This document shows, piece by piece, positions 1-7,395 of a DNA stretch of 12,473 bases. How positions within the stretch are numbered: position 1 is the stretch's first letter; each line of letters starts with the position of its first letter. The notes beneath the pieces are model-generated. The model saw nothing but the letters and a program-made list of their open reading frames with translations, made no database searches and had not been told where the DNA came from. A program made the translations under genes and the position numbers. Origin of the DNA: CAZUGA01 sp964626505 (lineage in GTDB: Bacteria > Pseudomonadota > Gammaproteobacteria > Methylococcales > UBA1147); contig CAZVFR010000093.1 in assembly GCA_964626505.1 (NCBI GenBank), positions 1-12,473 of the forward strand, given 5' to 3'.

Positions 1-34
1 AAAAATCAGGGGTTCCGGCGAAAACAATTTTCAT
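1..34 (-). CDS. fmt: Methionyl-tRNA formyltransferase, N-terminal fragment
   Basis: The first 11 codons read MKIVFAGTPDF on the minus strand and the gene runs off the left edge. This is the hallmark N-terminus of methionyl-tRNA formyltransferase, which transfers a formyl group from 10-formyl-tetrahydrofolate to Met-tRNA(fMet) in the cytoplasm. It starts 25 bases after the stop codon of def on the same strand, the usual def-fmt operon order, so it is probably co-transcribed with def. No strong Shine-Dalgarno sequence is visible just before the ATG at 34-32. The identification rests on this short but very characteristic stretch plus the neighbour. Confidence 0.85.
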   Translation of the reverse strand, partial: MKIVFAGTPDF

Positions 35-59
35 TCTGGCAAGCAATACGGGTTACAGG

Positions 60-593
60 TTAGAGTGCTTTGCTTGTATTTTTGCTCGAACCACGATCTA
101 ATCGGTGCGTCTTCTCAAGTTTTTTACGTATCCGCTGCCGCTTCAACGGCGATAGATAATCCACAAACAACTTGCCCTTCAAGTGATCCATTTCATGCTG
201 AATGCATACCGCCAACAATCCTTCAGCCTTCATGTCAAAGGTTTTTCCGTCCCGGCCCAAAGCGCTTACGTTGATATTTTCCGCACGCGTAATATTTTCG
301 AAAAAACCCGGCACCGAAAGGCAGCCCTCCTCGCTTTCTTCTACACCTTCTTTATGACTGATCTTTGGGTTGATGAGACAAAATGGCGCGTCCTTTTCCT
401 CGCTTATATCCAGGACTATAATCTGCCGGTGAATATCGACCTGTGTTGCGGCCAGACCGACACCGGCCGCCTCGTACATAGTCTCAAACATATCATCAAC
501 TATTTGTCGTACAGAATCATCCACATCCTTGACTGCAACAGCTTTTGTGCGCAAGCGTTCGTCTGGGAATTCAAGGATATTTAATAAAGCCAT
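60..593 (-). CDS. def: Peptide deformylase
   Basis: This 177-residue protein is a metal-dependent peptide deformylase that removes the formyl group from the N-terminal methionine of new proteins. All three family motifs are present: GVGLAATQ at residues 44-51, EGCLS at 89-93 with the metal ligand Cys91, and QHEMDH at 132-137 with metal ligands His133 and His137 and catalytic Glu134. The length fits bacterial type 1 enzymes, with a basic C-terminal tail after residue 150. The ATG at 593-591 is preceded on the minus strand by a GAGAGAG Shine-Dalgarno-like run at 604-598, which supports this start. fmt follows 25 bases downstream, so both enzymes of the formyl-methionine cycle sit in one operon. 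The LysM gene diverges from it on the other strand. Confidence 0.97.
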   Translation of the reverse strand: MALLNILEFPDERLRTKAVAVKDVDDSVRQIVDDMFETMYEAAGVGLAATQVDIHRQIIVLDISEEKDAPFCLINPKISHKEGVEESEEGCLSVPGFFENITRAENINVSALGRDGKTFDMKAEGLLAVCIQHEMDHLKGKLFVDYLSPLKRQRIRKKLEKTHRLDRGSSKNTSKAL

Positions 594-720
594 AACACTC
601 TCTCATTTTTACCGCACCATAATGGTGGAATTTTAGCTGAAATCATCTAGACTTTGGAAGCAAGTAAATTTCCAATCTCCAAATCGGTATTACCAGCCGC
701 AACTAATTAGGGTAATCAAT
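594..720. promoter_or_regulatory. Divergent intergenic region between def and the LysM gene
   Basis: This 127-base spacer must hold the start signals for both def (leftward) and the LysM gene (rightward). Two inverted repeats are visible. CACCAT-A-ATGGTG lies at 615-627 with perfect 6-base arms around one base. TTGGAA at 654-659 pairs with TTCCAA at 670-675 across 10 bases. An AGGGT Shine-Dalgarno-like stretch at 709-713 sits 7 bases before the LysM ATG. I could not pick a convincing -35/-10 pair for either direction. The repeats may be operator sites, but that is inference. Confidence 0.3.
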
Positions 721-1761
721 ATGTCTTTCCGAGCAATCTCAGCGTTTTTGATTTGTTGCCTGATCAGCTTCACCTGTGTTGCTGATGAACTGGCACTTAA
801 TCCCTCGCACCCCGAGCGATACACGGTCGTTAAAGGGGATACGCTTTGGGATATTTCAGGCATGTTTCTCAAAAACCCCTGGGAATGGCCGAAAATCTGG
901 CATAACAACCCACAGATTAAAGACCCACATTGGATCTACCCCGGCGATGTCGTCTCTCTTAGCTATCACAACGGCGAACCCCGACTCAGTGTACGCCGAG
1001 GCGGAATGGCTGGCGCCAAGGATCAACTTTCACCGCGCATCAGATCTGAAGACCTAAAAGAACGAATTCCGGTTATTCCTATTGATGCAATAAAGCAATT
1101 TCTAACGTCACCGCGCGTTGTTACCCAATCCGATATCCAAAATGCACCCTATATCGTGGACATCGCGGGTGAACACATAATAGGCGGTGCAGGCGAGAAT
1201 ATTTATGTGCGCTCAATATTAGACGATAGCGTTGGAGGCTATACCGTATTTCGACCCGGTATGTCTTATATAGATCCCGTAACTGGAGAACATCTTGGCA
1301 ACGAAGCCCTTTACGTTGCCGATACTAATTTACTTAGATTAGGCGATCCAGCTACTTTGTTATTGACAAGAACCGAACGGGAAACACTGGTTGGCGATCG
1401 CCTGTTACCCATCGTCCAAGAAAAGATCCAGCTCAATTATCAACCCAGGGCACCGGAATTCAAACTCTCAGGTCACATCATCAGTGTATTGGACGGTGTT
1501 TCACAAATCGGGCAATACAACGTAGTTGTAATCGACCGGGGTACCGCCGACGGCATAGAATCCGGGCATGTACTCGCAATCCTGCGAGCAGGTACGATAG
1601 TGCGCGATACGGTACTGGATTCTTCCTCAAAAATGGTAAAAATGCCCAATGAGCGTGCTGGCATATTGTTGGTTTTCAGGCCCTTTGAACGCGTCAGCTA
1701 TGCGTTGGTAATGCGTGCTAGCGACGCACTGCACGTCATGGACTTGGTCCAGACCCCTTAA
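721..1761 (+). CDS. Secreted LysM-domain protein
   Basis: This 346-residue protein has a signal peptide: a short basic start, a hydrophobic core at about residues 8-18, and a likely signal peptidase I site after Cys-Val-Ala21. One LysM domain follows at about residues 34-80 (YTVVKGDTLWDISG through IYPGDVVSL), expected to bind peptidoglycan in the periplasm. The remaining ~265 residues show no catalytic motif that I recognise. The protein matches in layout the uncharacterised LysM protein found beside def and dprA in pseudomonads (PA0020-like). The ATG is supported by AGGGT 7 bases upstream. dprA follows about 100 bases after the stop codon, so the two may share a transcript. The molecular role is unknown; attachment to or surveillance of the cell wall is inference. 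Confidence 0.85.
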   Translation: MSFRAISAFLICCLISFTCVADELALNPSHPERYTVVKGDTLWDISGMFLKNPWEWPKIWHNNPQIKDPHWIYPGDVVSLSYHNGEPRLSVRRGGMAGAKDQLSPRIRSEDLKERIPVIPIDAIKQFLTSPRVVTQSDIQNAPYIVDIAGEHIIGGAGENIYVRSILDDSVGGYTVFRPGMSYIDPVTGEHLGNEALYVADTNLLRLGDPATLLLTRTERETLVGDRLLPIVQEKIQLNYQPRAPEFKLSGHIISVLDGVSQIGQYNVVVIDRGTADGIESGHVLAILRAGTIVRDTVLDSSSKMVKMPNERAGILLVFRPFERVSYALVMRASDALHVMDLVQTP

Positions 1762-1860
1762 CCCGGATTCTCCTTAAAGGACGATTTGGTCGTGCGGAAA
1801 TTTGATTTCAAAACAGGTTTTCTATTAGAAACAACGATCAAGCGAGAAATTGTCATTCTG

Positions 1861-2990
1861 ATGAGAAACTCGGGCTAAGCAAAGGCCATTTAATAATCAA
1901 CACCGAAGATCTCCGCTTCTGGCTGGTATTACTGCGGACATCCGGTATCGGTGCGGCGACATTTAACTCGCTATTAAAGACGGTCGGCCCACCGTCATCG
2001 GTATTTCATCAATCAAAAAAGGCACTGTCAGCGCTGGCATTAAGCGACGCCAGCATTCAATCTTTGCAACACCCAGATTGGACCCGTGTTGACCAAGACC
2101 TCAAGTGGGTGTCTGAGCCCAATCACCACATCCTTACCCTAGCTGACGAAAGCTATCCACCGCTACTTAAAGAAATCTCGGTTCCTCCGCCGGTACTCTT
2201 TGTGATTGGAGACCCCTCTCTCCTTTCGTGGCCGCAAATTGCGATCGTCGGCAGCCGTAACCCCTCTACGCTTGGCGAGAAGACAGCGCAAGCCTTTGCA
2301 GCCAGTTTGGCTAATGCCGGCTTGTGCATCACCAGCGGGCTTGCCCTGGGCATCGATGCCGCTAGTCACGAAGCCAGTTTAGCCAATAGCGGCAAAACCA
2401 TCGCGGTAATGGGTACCGGTTTGGATCGTGTTTATCCGGCGCGCCACAAACAGTTGGCGCATGACATCTCCAGAAATGGCGCGATTATTTCTGAGTTCGT
2501 GCTCGGAAGCGAGCCCAAAGCCAACCATTTCCCACGTCGAAACCGCATTATAAGCGGGTTGAGCCTGGGAACACTGGTCATTGAAGCCGCCAAACACAGT
2601 GGATCACTGATCACCGCAAGACAAGCTCTAGAAGAAGGACGCGAAGTGTTCGCTATTCCCGGGTCTATACACAATCCGCTGGCTCGCGGTTGCAACGAAT
2701 TGATCCGGCAAGGCGCCAAGCTGGTCGAAACCGCCGAAGATGTTCTGGAAGAATTAAACTTGTTTGTCGCCGAGGTAGAACAAGACTCCACAATGCCGAG
2801 AGGTACTTCCGAATTAGAACAAACCCATCAACATATCTTGAAATTTGTTGCGTACAGCCCCACCTCGATAGATACTCTTGTCGAGGAAACAGGAGAATCT
2901 CCCGAAGTTCTCGCATCGACCTTACTGCTTCTGGAATTGCAAGGTTATGTGGAATCTGCGGCGGGCGGACACTACACCCGCATTAAGTAA
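1861..2990 (+). CDS. dprA: DNA-processing protein DprA (start codon anomalous)
   Basis: DprA (Smf) loads RecA onto incoming single-stranded DNA during transformation. The Rossmann-like core is clear: IAIVGSRNP, SGLALGIDAASHEA, GTGLDRVYPARH, FPRRNRIISGLS and HSGSLITARQALEEGREVFAIPG. A C-terminal winged-helix-like domain occupies the last ~60 residues. The frame is open from 1806 to the stop at 2990 and encodes a good DprA N-terminus from 1911 (LRFWLVLLRTSGIGAATF). It has no ATG, GTG or TTG before a TTG at 2064, which would delete this conserved region. An ATG at 1861 lies in the next frame and stops at 1878 (MRNSG-stop). One extra base between 1867 and 1875 would join it to dprA, giving a protein of about 376 residues, normal for the family. 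Alternatives are an ATT (1824), ATA (1893) or ATC (1896) start. The start given here assumes the one-base deletion model. Confidence 0.88.
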
Positions 2991-3046
2991 TTATTTTGTA
3001 TAGCGAAAAATTCAGACAACACAATAACAAATAAAACTACCGGCGT

Positions 3047-3075
3047 TTGATCAGCACTCTTAATCAGGCAATAAT
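3047..3075 (+). promoter_or_regulatory. Candidate sigma-70 promoter upstream of smg
   Basis: TTGATC at 3047-3052 and AATAAT at 3070-3075 are separated by 17 bases, giving a 4/6 match to the -35 consensus and a 5/6 match to the -10 consensus. They lie in the AT-rich 204-base gap between dprA and smg, about 120 bases before the smg ATG. The call is by eye only; such AT-rich DNA gives chance matches. Confidence 0.25.
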
Positions 3076-3194
3076 CAATATCGAGTTGGTAAAATTAATA
3101 AAAGAAATGCGACAATAGCTCCATAGAGGTATACAAACAACCGTTATGCAAGGACGTAGATGATAAAACCGCTGCACTCAGATGCGATAGAACT

Positions 3195-3659
3195 ATGAAA
3201 GAAAACCTATTCGATATCATTATTTATTTGTTCGAAAACTATCTGGATGACGAATCAGGTTTCATTCCCGACCCAGACGCGATCCATACAGAACTTCTAG
3301 AGGCGGGTTTCTCCCAAACCGAAGTCAGCAAGGCGTTTGAGTGGTTGGAATCCCTGACACACCAACAAGACATTGTTAGCGCGGCGCCCTCATTTCGAGT
3401 ATTCTCAAGCGATGAAGCGGCCAAGCTGGATATTGAATGCCGCGGTTTATTGATTTTTCTTGAACAATCTGGAATTCTAACACCCACCAGCAGGGAATTA
3501 GTTATCAACAGATTGATGGCGTTTAATGACGAAGAAATATCTATCGAAAACTTGAAATGGGTTATTCTAGTTATACTCTTTAGTAGACCCGACGAAGAAA
3601 CGGCCTTCGCAAGAATGGAAAATCTGGTATACGAAAACATGCCAACTGCCGTACATTAA
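3195..3659 (+). CDS. smg: Smg family protein (DUF494)
   Basis: This 154-residue protein matches the Smg/DUF494 family, starting MKENLFDIIIYLFENY and continuing with an acidic stretch and a helical pattern (TEVSKAFEWLESL at about residues 41-53). Full-length family members are close to this size. The function of Smg is not established. It is repeatedly found beside dprA (smf) and topA, hence its name, and here it sits exactly between them. No signal peptide or membrane segment is visible, so it is probably cytoplasmic. The ATG at 3195 lacks a strong Shine-Dalgarno sequence. Gaps of 204 and 130 bases on either side suggest that it may have its own promoter. Confidence 0.9.
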   Translation: MKENLFDIIIYLFENYLDDESGFIPDPDAIHTELLEAGFSQTEVSKAFEWLESLTHQQDIVSAAPSFRVFSSDEAAKLDIECRGLLIFLEQSGILTPTSRELVINRLMAFNDEEISIENLKWVILVILFSRPDEETAFARMENLVYENMPTAVH

Positions 3660-3789
3660 CGAATCTTTTCAAATTTAGCGAAGGAAGCGCGGTCAATTGT
3701 TGGAATTTTGTTCGGTACCATAAACCACTATTAGATCGAATAGCCGTATCCCGACAAATCCCTATACATTCATTCTGGTTAAGTAACTG

Positions 3790-6108
3790 ATGAGCAAGAA
3801 CTTAGTCATCGTAGAATCACCTGCAAAAGCAAAGACGATCGAAAAGTATCTGGGCAAAGACTTTCAAGTGCTTGCCTCCTACGGACATGTCCGCGATTTG
3901 ATTCCGAAGGAAGGCGCGGTAGACCCAACACATGATTTCGCGATGAAATATGACCTTATCGAGCGCAATCAGAAACATGTTCAAAACATTACGAAAGCCG
4001 CGAAATCAGCCGACGCTTTGTTTCTGGCGACTGACCAGGACCGCGAAGGTGAAGCCATATCCTGGCACCTTTACGAAATTTTGAAGGCTAAAAAAGTACT
4101 CAAAGACAAACCCGTGCACCGTGTTGTATTCAATGAAATTACCAAACGAGCGATTACCTACGCGATCGAACACCCCAAGGAATTGTCCATCGATTTGATC
4201 AACGCGCAGCAAGCCCGCCGGGCGCTGGACTATCTTGTGGGCTTCAACTTATCTCCTCTATTGTGGAAAAAAATACGCCGGGGTTTGTCGGCCGGCCGAG
4301 TTCAAAGCCCGGCACTAAGGATGATCGTCGAACGCGAACTGGAAATCGAGGCTTTCCAAACACAGGAATACTGGACTATAGAAGCAAACGCCGAATCCAA
4401 CAAAAAACCGTTAAAGGCAAAACTTACGCATTTGGATGGCGAAAAGTTGGGACAATTCAGTATCACTAATGCGGACCAAGCCAGCAAAATTCAGCAAACT
4501 CTATCGGCAACGGCAAACGGCAAACTGCTGGTCGCTAAAATAGAGAAAAAGCAACGCAAGAGAAATCCTGCGGCACCTTTTATAACATCCACTTTGCAGC
4601 AAGAAGCTGCACGTAAACTGGGCTTTACAACTAAACGCACAATGACGGTAGCCCAACAATTGTACGAGGGTATAGACATCGGTGGAGAAACCGCGGGGCT
4701 AATCACGTACATGCGCACGGATTCCGTCAACCTTGCGCAAGAAGCTTTAGCGGAGATCCGCCAGCTCATCGAATCGCGGTTCAGTAAAAACGACTTGCCC
4801 AACAAGCCACGGCATTTCAAAACTAAAGCCAAAAATGCACAGGAAGCTCACGAAGCCATTCGACCAACCTCGGCACTACGACTTCCCGATGCGATCAAAC
4901 GCCACGTCACCAACGACCAATTTCGACTCTACGATCTAGTATGGAAAAGAACCATAGCGTCTCAGATGATTCATGCAACGATCGATACCGTTGCGGCTGA
5001 CCTAAGTTGCGGCGGAAATAATATATTCCGCGCCACGGGTTCGACCGTCAAGAATCCAGGATTCATGAAGGTTTATCAGGAAGGACACGATGACGTCAAA
5101 GAATCCAATAATCAGGAAAATTTTCTGCCGGAACTAACTCAGGGCGAACTCATCGACTTGAACGCTATTCTACCGATTCAACATTTTACCGAACCACCGC
5201 CGCGGTTCGGTGAAGCGAGTTTGGTAAAATCGTTAGAAGAACATGGTATTGGTCGCCCATCGACCTATGCTTCAATCATATCCACGCTGCAACAGCGTGA
5301 ATATGTTGTGCTGGAAAACAAACGCTTTCAGCCCACCGATGTCGGACGCATCGTAAACAAGTTCCTGACCGAACATTTCACCAAATACGTAGACTATGAC
5401 TTTACCGCGAGACTCGAAGACGAACTCGACGCGGTATCGCGCGGTGAGAAAAACTGGATTCCGCTGATGCGGGAGTTTTGGGACCCGTTTAAACTTCTAG
5501 TCGACGACAAAGACGAAAGCGTGCAGCGAAAAGATGTCACGCAAGAAATGATGGACGAAAAATGCCCGGATTGCGCCAGTCAACTTTCCATACGTTTAGG
5601 ACGCAACGGGCGTTTTATTGGCTGTACAAATTACCCGGAATGCAAATACACAAGAAATCTTAATGGAGACAATGAAACCACCGAGCCCGAATTGGTTGAA
5701 GGACGTAGCTGCCCAAAATGTAACTCATCACTGGTCATAAAAACAGGACGTTACGGTAAATTTATTGGTTGCAGCGGCTACCCCTCGTGCCGCCACATAG
5801 AACCGCTTGAAAAACCAGTAGATACTGGTGTTTCCTGTCCGGAATGCAAAAATGGAACAATTTTTAAAAGAAAATCGCGCAACGGTAAAATCTTTTTTTC
5901 GTGCTCTATCTATCCGAAGTGCCAATACGCGCTATGGAATCCCCCCATTGCACAAAAATGTCCCGAATGTGGATGGCCGATTTTGACCCTAAAAACCACC
6001 AAACGCCGAGGGCCGGAAAAAGTATGCCCGCAGAAAGACTGCCGATACGCTACCCCCTATGAGGGCGATTTAGCCGCTGGTAAGGCTACATCGGCGATCA
6101 ATAATTAA
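3790..6108 (+). CDS. topA: DNA topoisomerase I
   Basis: This 772-residue type IA topoisomerase relaxes negative supercoils by nicking one DNA strand through a covalent tyrosine link. The TOPRIM domain is at the N-terminus (LVIVESPAKAKTIEKYLG, residues 5-22), with acidic residues Glu9, Asp82 and Asp84 in TDQDREGEA. SAGRVQSPALR lies at 167-177, the active-site Tyr307 in ITYMRTDS, and EAHEAIRPT at 352-360. The C-terminus carries four Cys4 zinc fingers: C592/595/612/618, C641/644/661/667, C683/686/705/711 and C724/727/746/751. The last has a shorter CPQKDC knuckle. The E. coli enzyme, at 865 residues, has three Cys4 fingers followed by zinc-ribbon-like domains. The ATG has only a weak ribosome binding site. 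The gene lies 130 bases after smg and before tsaC, a conserved arrangement. Confidence 0.97.
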   Translation: MSKNLVIVESPAKAKTIEKYLGKDFQVLASYGHVRDLIPKEGAVDPTHDFAMKYDLIERNQKHVQNITKAAKSADALFLATDQDREGEAISWHLYEILKAKKVLKDKPVHRVVFNEITKRAITYAIEHPKELSIDLINAQQARRALDYLVGFNLSPLLWKKIRRGLSAGRVQSPALRMIVERELEIEAFQTQEYWTIEANAESNKKPLKAKLTHLDGEKLGQFSITNADQASKIQQTLSATANGKLLVAKIEKKQRKRNPAAPFITSTLQQEAARKLGFTTKRTMTVAQQLYEGIDIGGETAGLITYMRTDSVNLAQEALAEIRQLIESRFSKNDLPNKPRHFKTKAKNAQEAHEAIRPTSALRLPDAIKRHVTNDQFRLYDLVWKRTIASQMIHATIDTVAADLSCGGNNIFRATGSTVKNPGFMKVYQEGHDDVKESNNQENFLPELTQGELIDLNAILPIQHFTEPPPRFGEASLVKSLEEHGIGRPSTYASIISTLQQREYVVLENKRFQPTDVGRIVNKFLTEHFTKYVDYDFTARLEDELDAVSRGEKNWIPLMREFWDPFKLLVDDKDESVQRKDVTQEMMDEKCPDCASQLSIRLGRNGRFIGCTNYPECKYTRNLNGDNETTEPELVEGRSCPKCNSSLVIKTGRYGKFIGCSGYPSCRHIEPLEKPVDTGVSCPECKNGTIFKRKSRNGKIFFSCSIYPKCQYALWNPPIAQKCPECGWPILTLKTTKRRGPEKVCPQKDCRYATPYEGDLAAGKATSAINN

Positions 6109-6218
6109 ACCCCCTAGTTAAATGAGAAATTGGTTCTTTGTCGCAATAGAACACTATTTTCGAGCACTCCGATAATCATCGGTTCAGATGCTTGACAGGC
6201 CACAACGATGCAATAACT

Positions 6219-6779
6219 ATGCGACTTCCGTGCGCATATAAATTGCGCCTGGCCGCACACGAGATAAACAATGGCGGCTTGATCGCCTACCCGACCGAAG
6301 CCGTCTACGGTTTAGGCTGCCATCCTCGGAATCAACAAGCAGTTCTACAACTTCTAACTTTAAAACAAAGATCTATCGACAAAGGACTGATATTAATTGC
6401 AGCGAATTTCGAGCAAATACTACCGTATATCGCATTCAATAAAATAAATCAATTAGCCCAAATTAAGAAAACTTGGCCTGGCCCAGTCACTTGGCTACTT
6501 CCCGCACACCCCTCTGTTCCCGTGTGCTTACGCGGTAACCATAGAACCATAGCTGTGCGGATCACTGCACACCCCATTGCCGCTGCAATTGCAGAAATCG
6601 CAGGTACAGCACTGGTTTCAACCAGCGCAAACAAAACCGGATTTGAGCCTGCCAAAACTGCGCTCAAGGTCCGACAGTACTTCAACGATGAAAAAATCCT
6701 GATCATCAACGGCGCAATCGGCGGCCGCAAGCAGACTAGCGCTATTTTTGATGCAACAAGTGGGCAACAATTGCGATAG
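6219..6779 (+). CDS. tsaC: Threonylcarbamoyl-AMP synthase TsaC
   Basis: TsaC (YrdC/Sua5 family) makes threonylcarbamoyl-AMP from threonine, bicarbonate and ATP, the first step of the t6A37 modification of ANN-decoding tRNAs. From the ATG at 6219 it is 186 residues long, close to the 190 of E. coli TsaC. Key motifs are IAYPTEAVYGLGC at 22-34, LKQRSIDKGL at 48-57, WPGPVT at 86-91 and STSAN at 134-138. It lacks the extra C-terminal domain of Sua5. An in-frame TTG at 6192 would add nine residues, but the ATG gives the usual 21-residue spacing before the first motif, so I prefer it. The upstream gap to topA is 110 bases, so the two may be co-transcribed. Confidence 0.95.
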   Translation: MRLPCAYKLRLAAHEINNGGLIAYPTEAVYGLGCHPRNQQAVLQLLTLKQRSIDKGLILIAANFEQILPYIAFNKINQLAQIKKTWPGPVTWLLPAHPSVPVCLRGNHRTIAVRITAHPIAAAIAEIAGTALVSTSANKTGFEPAKTALKVRQYFNDEKILIINGAIGGRKQTSAIFDATSGQQLR

Positions 6780-6798
6780 CGGATTGATCTGGAGTGAG

Positions 6799-6817
6799 GG
6801 CCATTTTTAAAATGGTC
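6799..6817. repeat. Near-perfect palindrome after tsaC
   Basis: GGCCATTTT and AAAATGGTC flank a single T, giving 9-base arms with one G-T mismatch. It begins 20 bases after the tsaC stop codon. The position would suit a terminator, but there is almost no loop and no trailing T-run. A protein-binding palindrome is equally possible. Confidence 0.4.
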
Positions 6818-7045
6818 AATTACAGGGACGCTTAACGCACTGGTATGCAAACGGCCAGAAGCAGTAAGAAATCGATTACAAGGATGGAAAACGAGGGGGT
6901 AGCTGGCGACTCTGGTATGAAGATGGAGCGGTTAAATATGATGGCCCTTTTCGGAGAAAATAACTACACGATAAGAATTAAGACAGAAATACTGATAGGA
7001 AAAAATAAGGGCTTACAGCCATCTAACTGTAACCTCTTGATTTAT

Positions 7046-7081
7046 TGATTGGGGGGGAAGGATTCGAACCCCCATTGACGG
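7046..7081 (-). pseudogene. tRNA 3'-end-like fragment (tRNA-Tyr-like T-arm and acceptor strand)
   Basis: On the minus strand this reads a T-arm (GGGGG, loop TTCGAAT, CCTTC; pairs allowing two G-U), then CCCCCCA, a discriminator A and TCA where CCA would stand. GGTTCGAATCCTTCCCCC is the 3' part of typical proteobacterial tRNA-Tyr, and CCGTC just before it also recalls the tRNA-Tyr variable-arm region. No matching 5' acceptor strand (TGGGGGG), D-arm or clear anticodon arm is found in the ~90 bases where they should lie. It is therefore a fragment or decayed tRNA. Such fragments often mark attachment sites of integrative elements, and this one sits where core genes give way to glycan genes. The att role is inference; chance similarity is possible. 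Confidence 0.45.
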
Positions 7082-7179
7082 AGTCAGCGTAAAACAACGT
7101 GGATCTTAACAGGTAATGAAGTAAGCTGAATCCTTACGCCATTATCTTGACCGCATTGATCATCGTGCAACTTGCTTTA

Positions 7180-7209
7180 TTGTGATCATATTTCGCGTGT
7201 TATCATAAT
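7180..7209 (+). promoter_or_regulatory. Candidate sigma-70 promoter upstream of the ABC exporter
   Basis: TTGTGA at 7180-7185 and CATAAT at 7204-7209 are 18 bases apart, matching the -35 consensus at 4/6 and the -10 consensus at 5/6. It would give a leader of roughly 180 bases before the exporter ATG, containing the competing hairpins at 7309-7350. By-eye call only. Confidence 0.25.
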
Positions 7210-7308
7210 AATCATCCGTTTCCAAGGATGACTGGACACGAACCGAGTCGAGTCGCTTGGTATTTCGATGTATTTTTTCAAAAACAAATTACACATAGGA
7301 TTAGCAGG

Positions 7309-7350
7309 GCATTCAATTAGGGATTGAGCTGAGAATGCACCTAACTGAAT
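7309..7350 (+). promoter_or_regulatory. Two mutually exclusive hairpins in the exporter leader
   Basis: GCATTC at 7309-7314 is a perfect inverted match to GAATGC at 7333-7338. ATTCAATTAGG at 7311-7321 matches CCTAACTGAAT at 7340-7350 in 10 of 11 positions. Both use bases 7311-7314, so an RNA could form only one at a time. This layout is compatible with a leader switch some 45 bases before the exporter start, but no known riboswitch class is recognised and the arms are short. Confidence 0.3.
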
Positions 7351-7395
7351 CTCCGCGCCTAGGAATATGGAGCTTGAAGGAAAGCTGATGGATAG

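Larger units (their letters stand above)
6780..7395. other. 616-base gene-poor boundary between housekeeping block and glycan genes
   Basis: No convincing protein gene is visible here. An open frame at 6845-7048 encodes 67 residues with no recognisable motif and no good ribosome binding site, and is probably spurious. The stretch does contain a near-palindrome (6799-6817), a tRNA 3'-end-like fragment (7046-7081), a separated inverted repeat (GCGTAA at 7087-7092 and TTACGC at 7134-7139), a candidate promoter (7180-7209) and two competing hairpins (7309-7350). It separates conserved core genes from envelope glycan genes, so it may mark an insertion boundary. Confidence 0.6.

Noticed and set aside
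183..584. 133-residue open frame opposite def
   Set aside because: It lies fully antisense to peptide deformylase, which has every family motif; a frame shadow.
2432..2791. 119-residue minus-strand open frame inside dprA
   Set aside because: Antisense to the conserved Rossmann core of DprA, with no domain signature.
3239..3640. 133-residue minus-strand open frame covering most of smg
   Set aside because: Smg on the plus strand matches a known family in full length and composition; the antisense frame has no features.
6192..6218. TTG start at 6192 for tsaC
   Set aside because: The ATG at 6219 gives the normal distance to the first conserved motif; the nine extra residues match nothing.
6799..6817. 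Palindrome after tsaC as a rho-independent terminator
   Set aside because: The loop is a single base and there is no T-run after the stem.
6845..7048. Open frame of 67 residues between tsaC and the tRNA-like fragment
   Set aside because: No recognisable motif, no convincing ribosome binding site, low-complexity composition, and it lies in a gene-poor boundary.
7040..7145. A complete functional tRNA gene on the minus strand
   Set aside because: Only the T-arm and 3' acceptor strand are recognisable; no complementary 5' acceptor strand, D-arm or anticodon arm was found.
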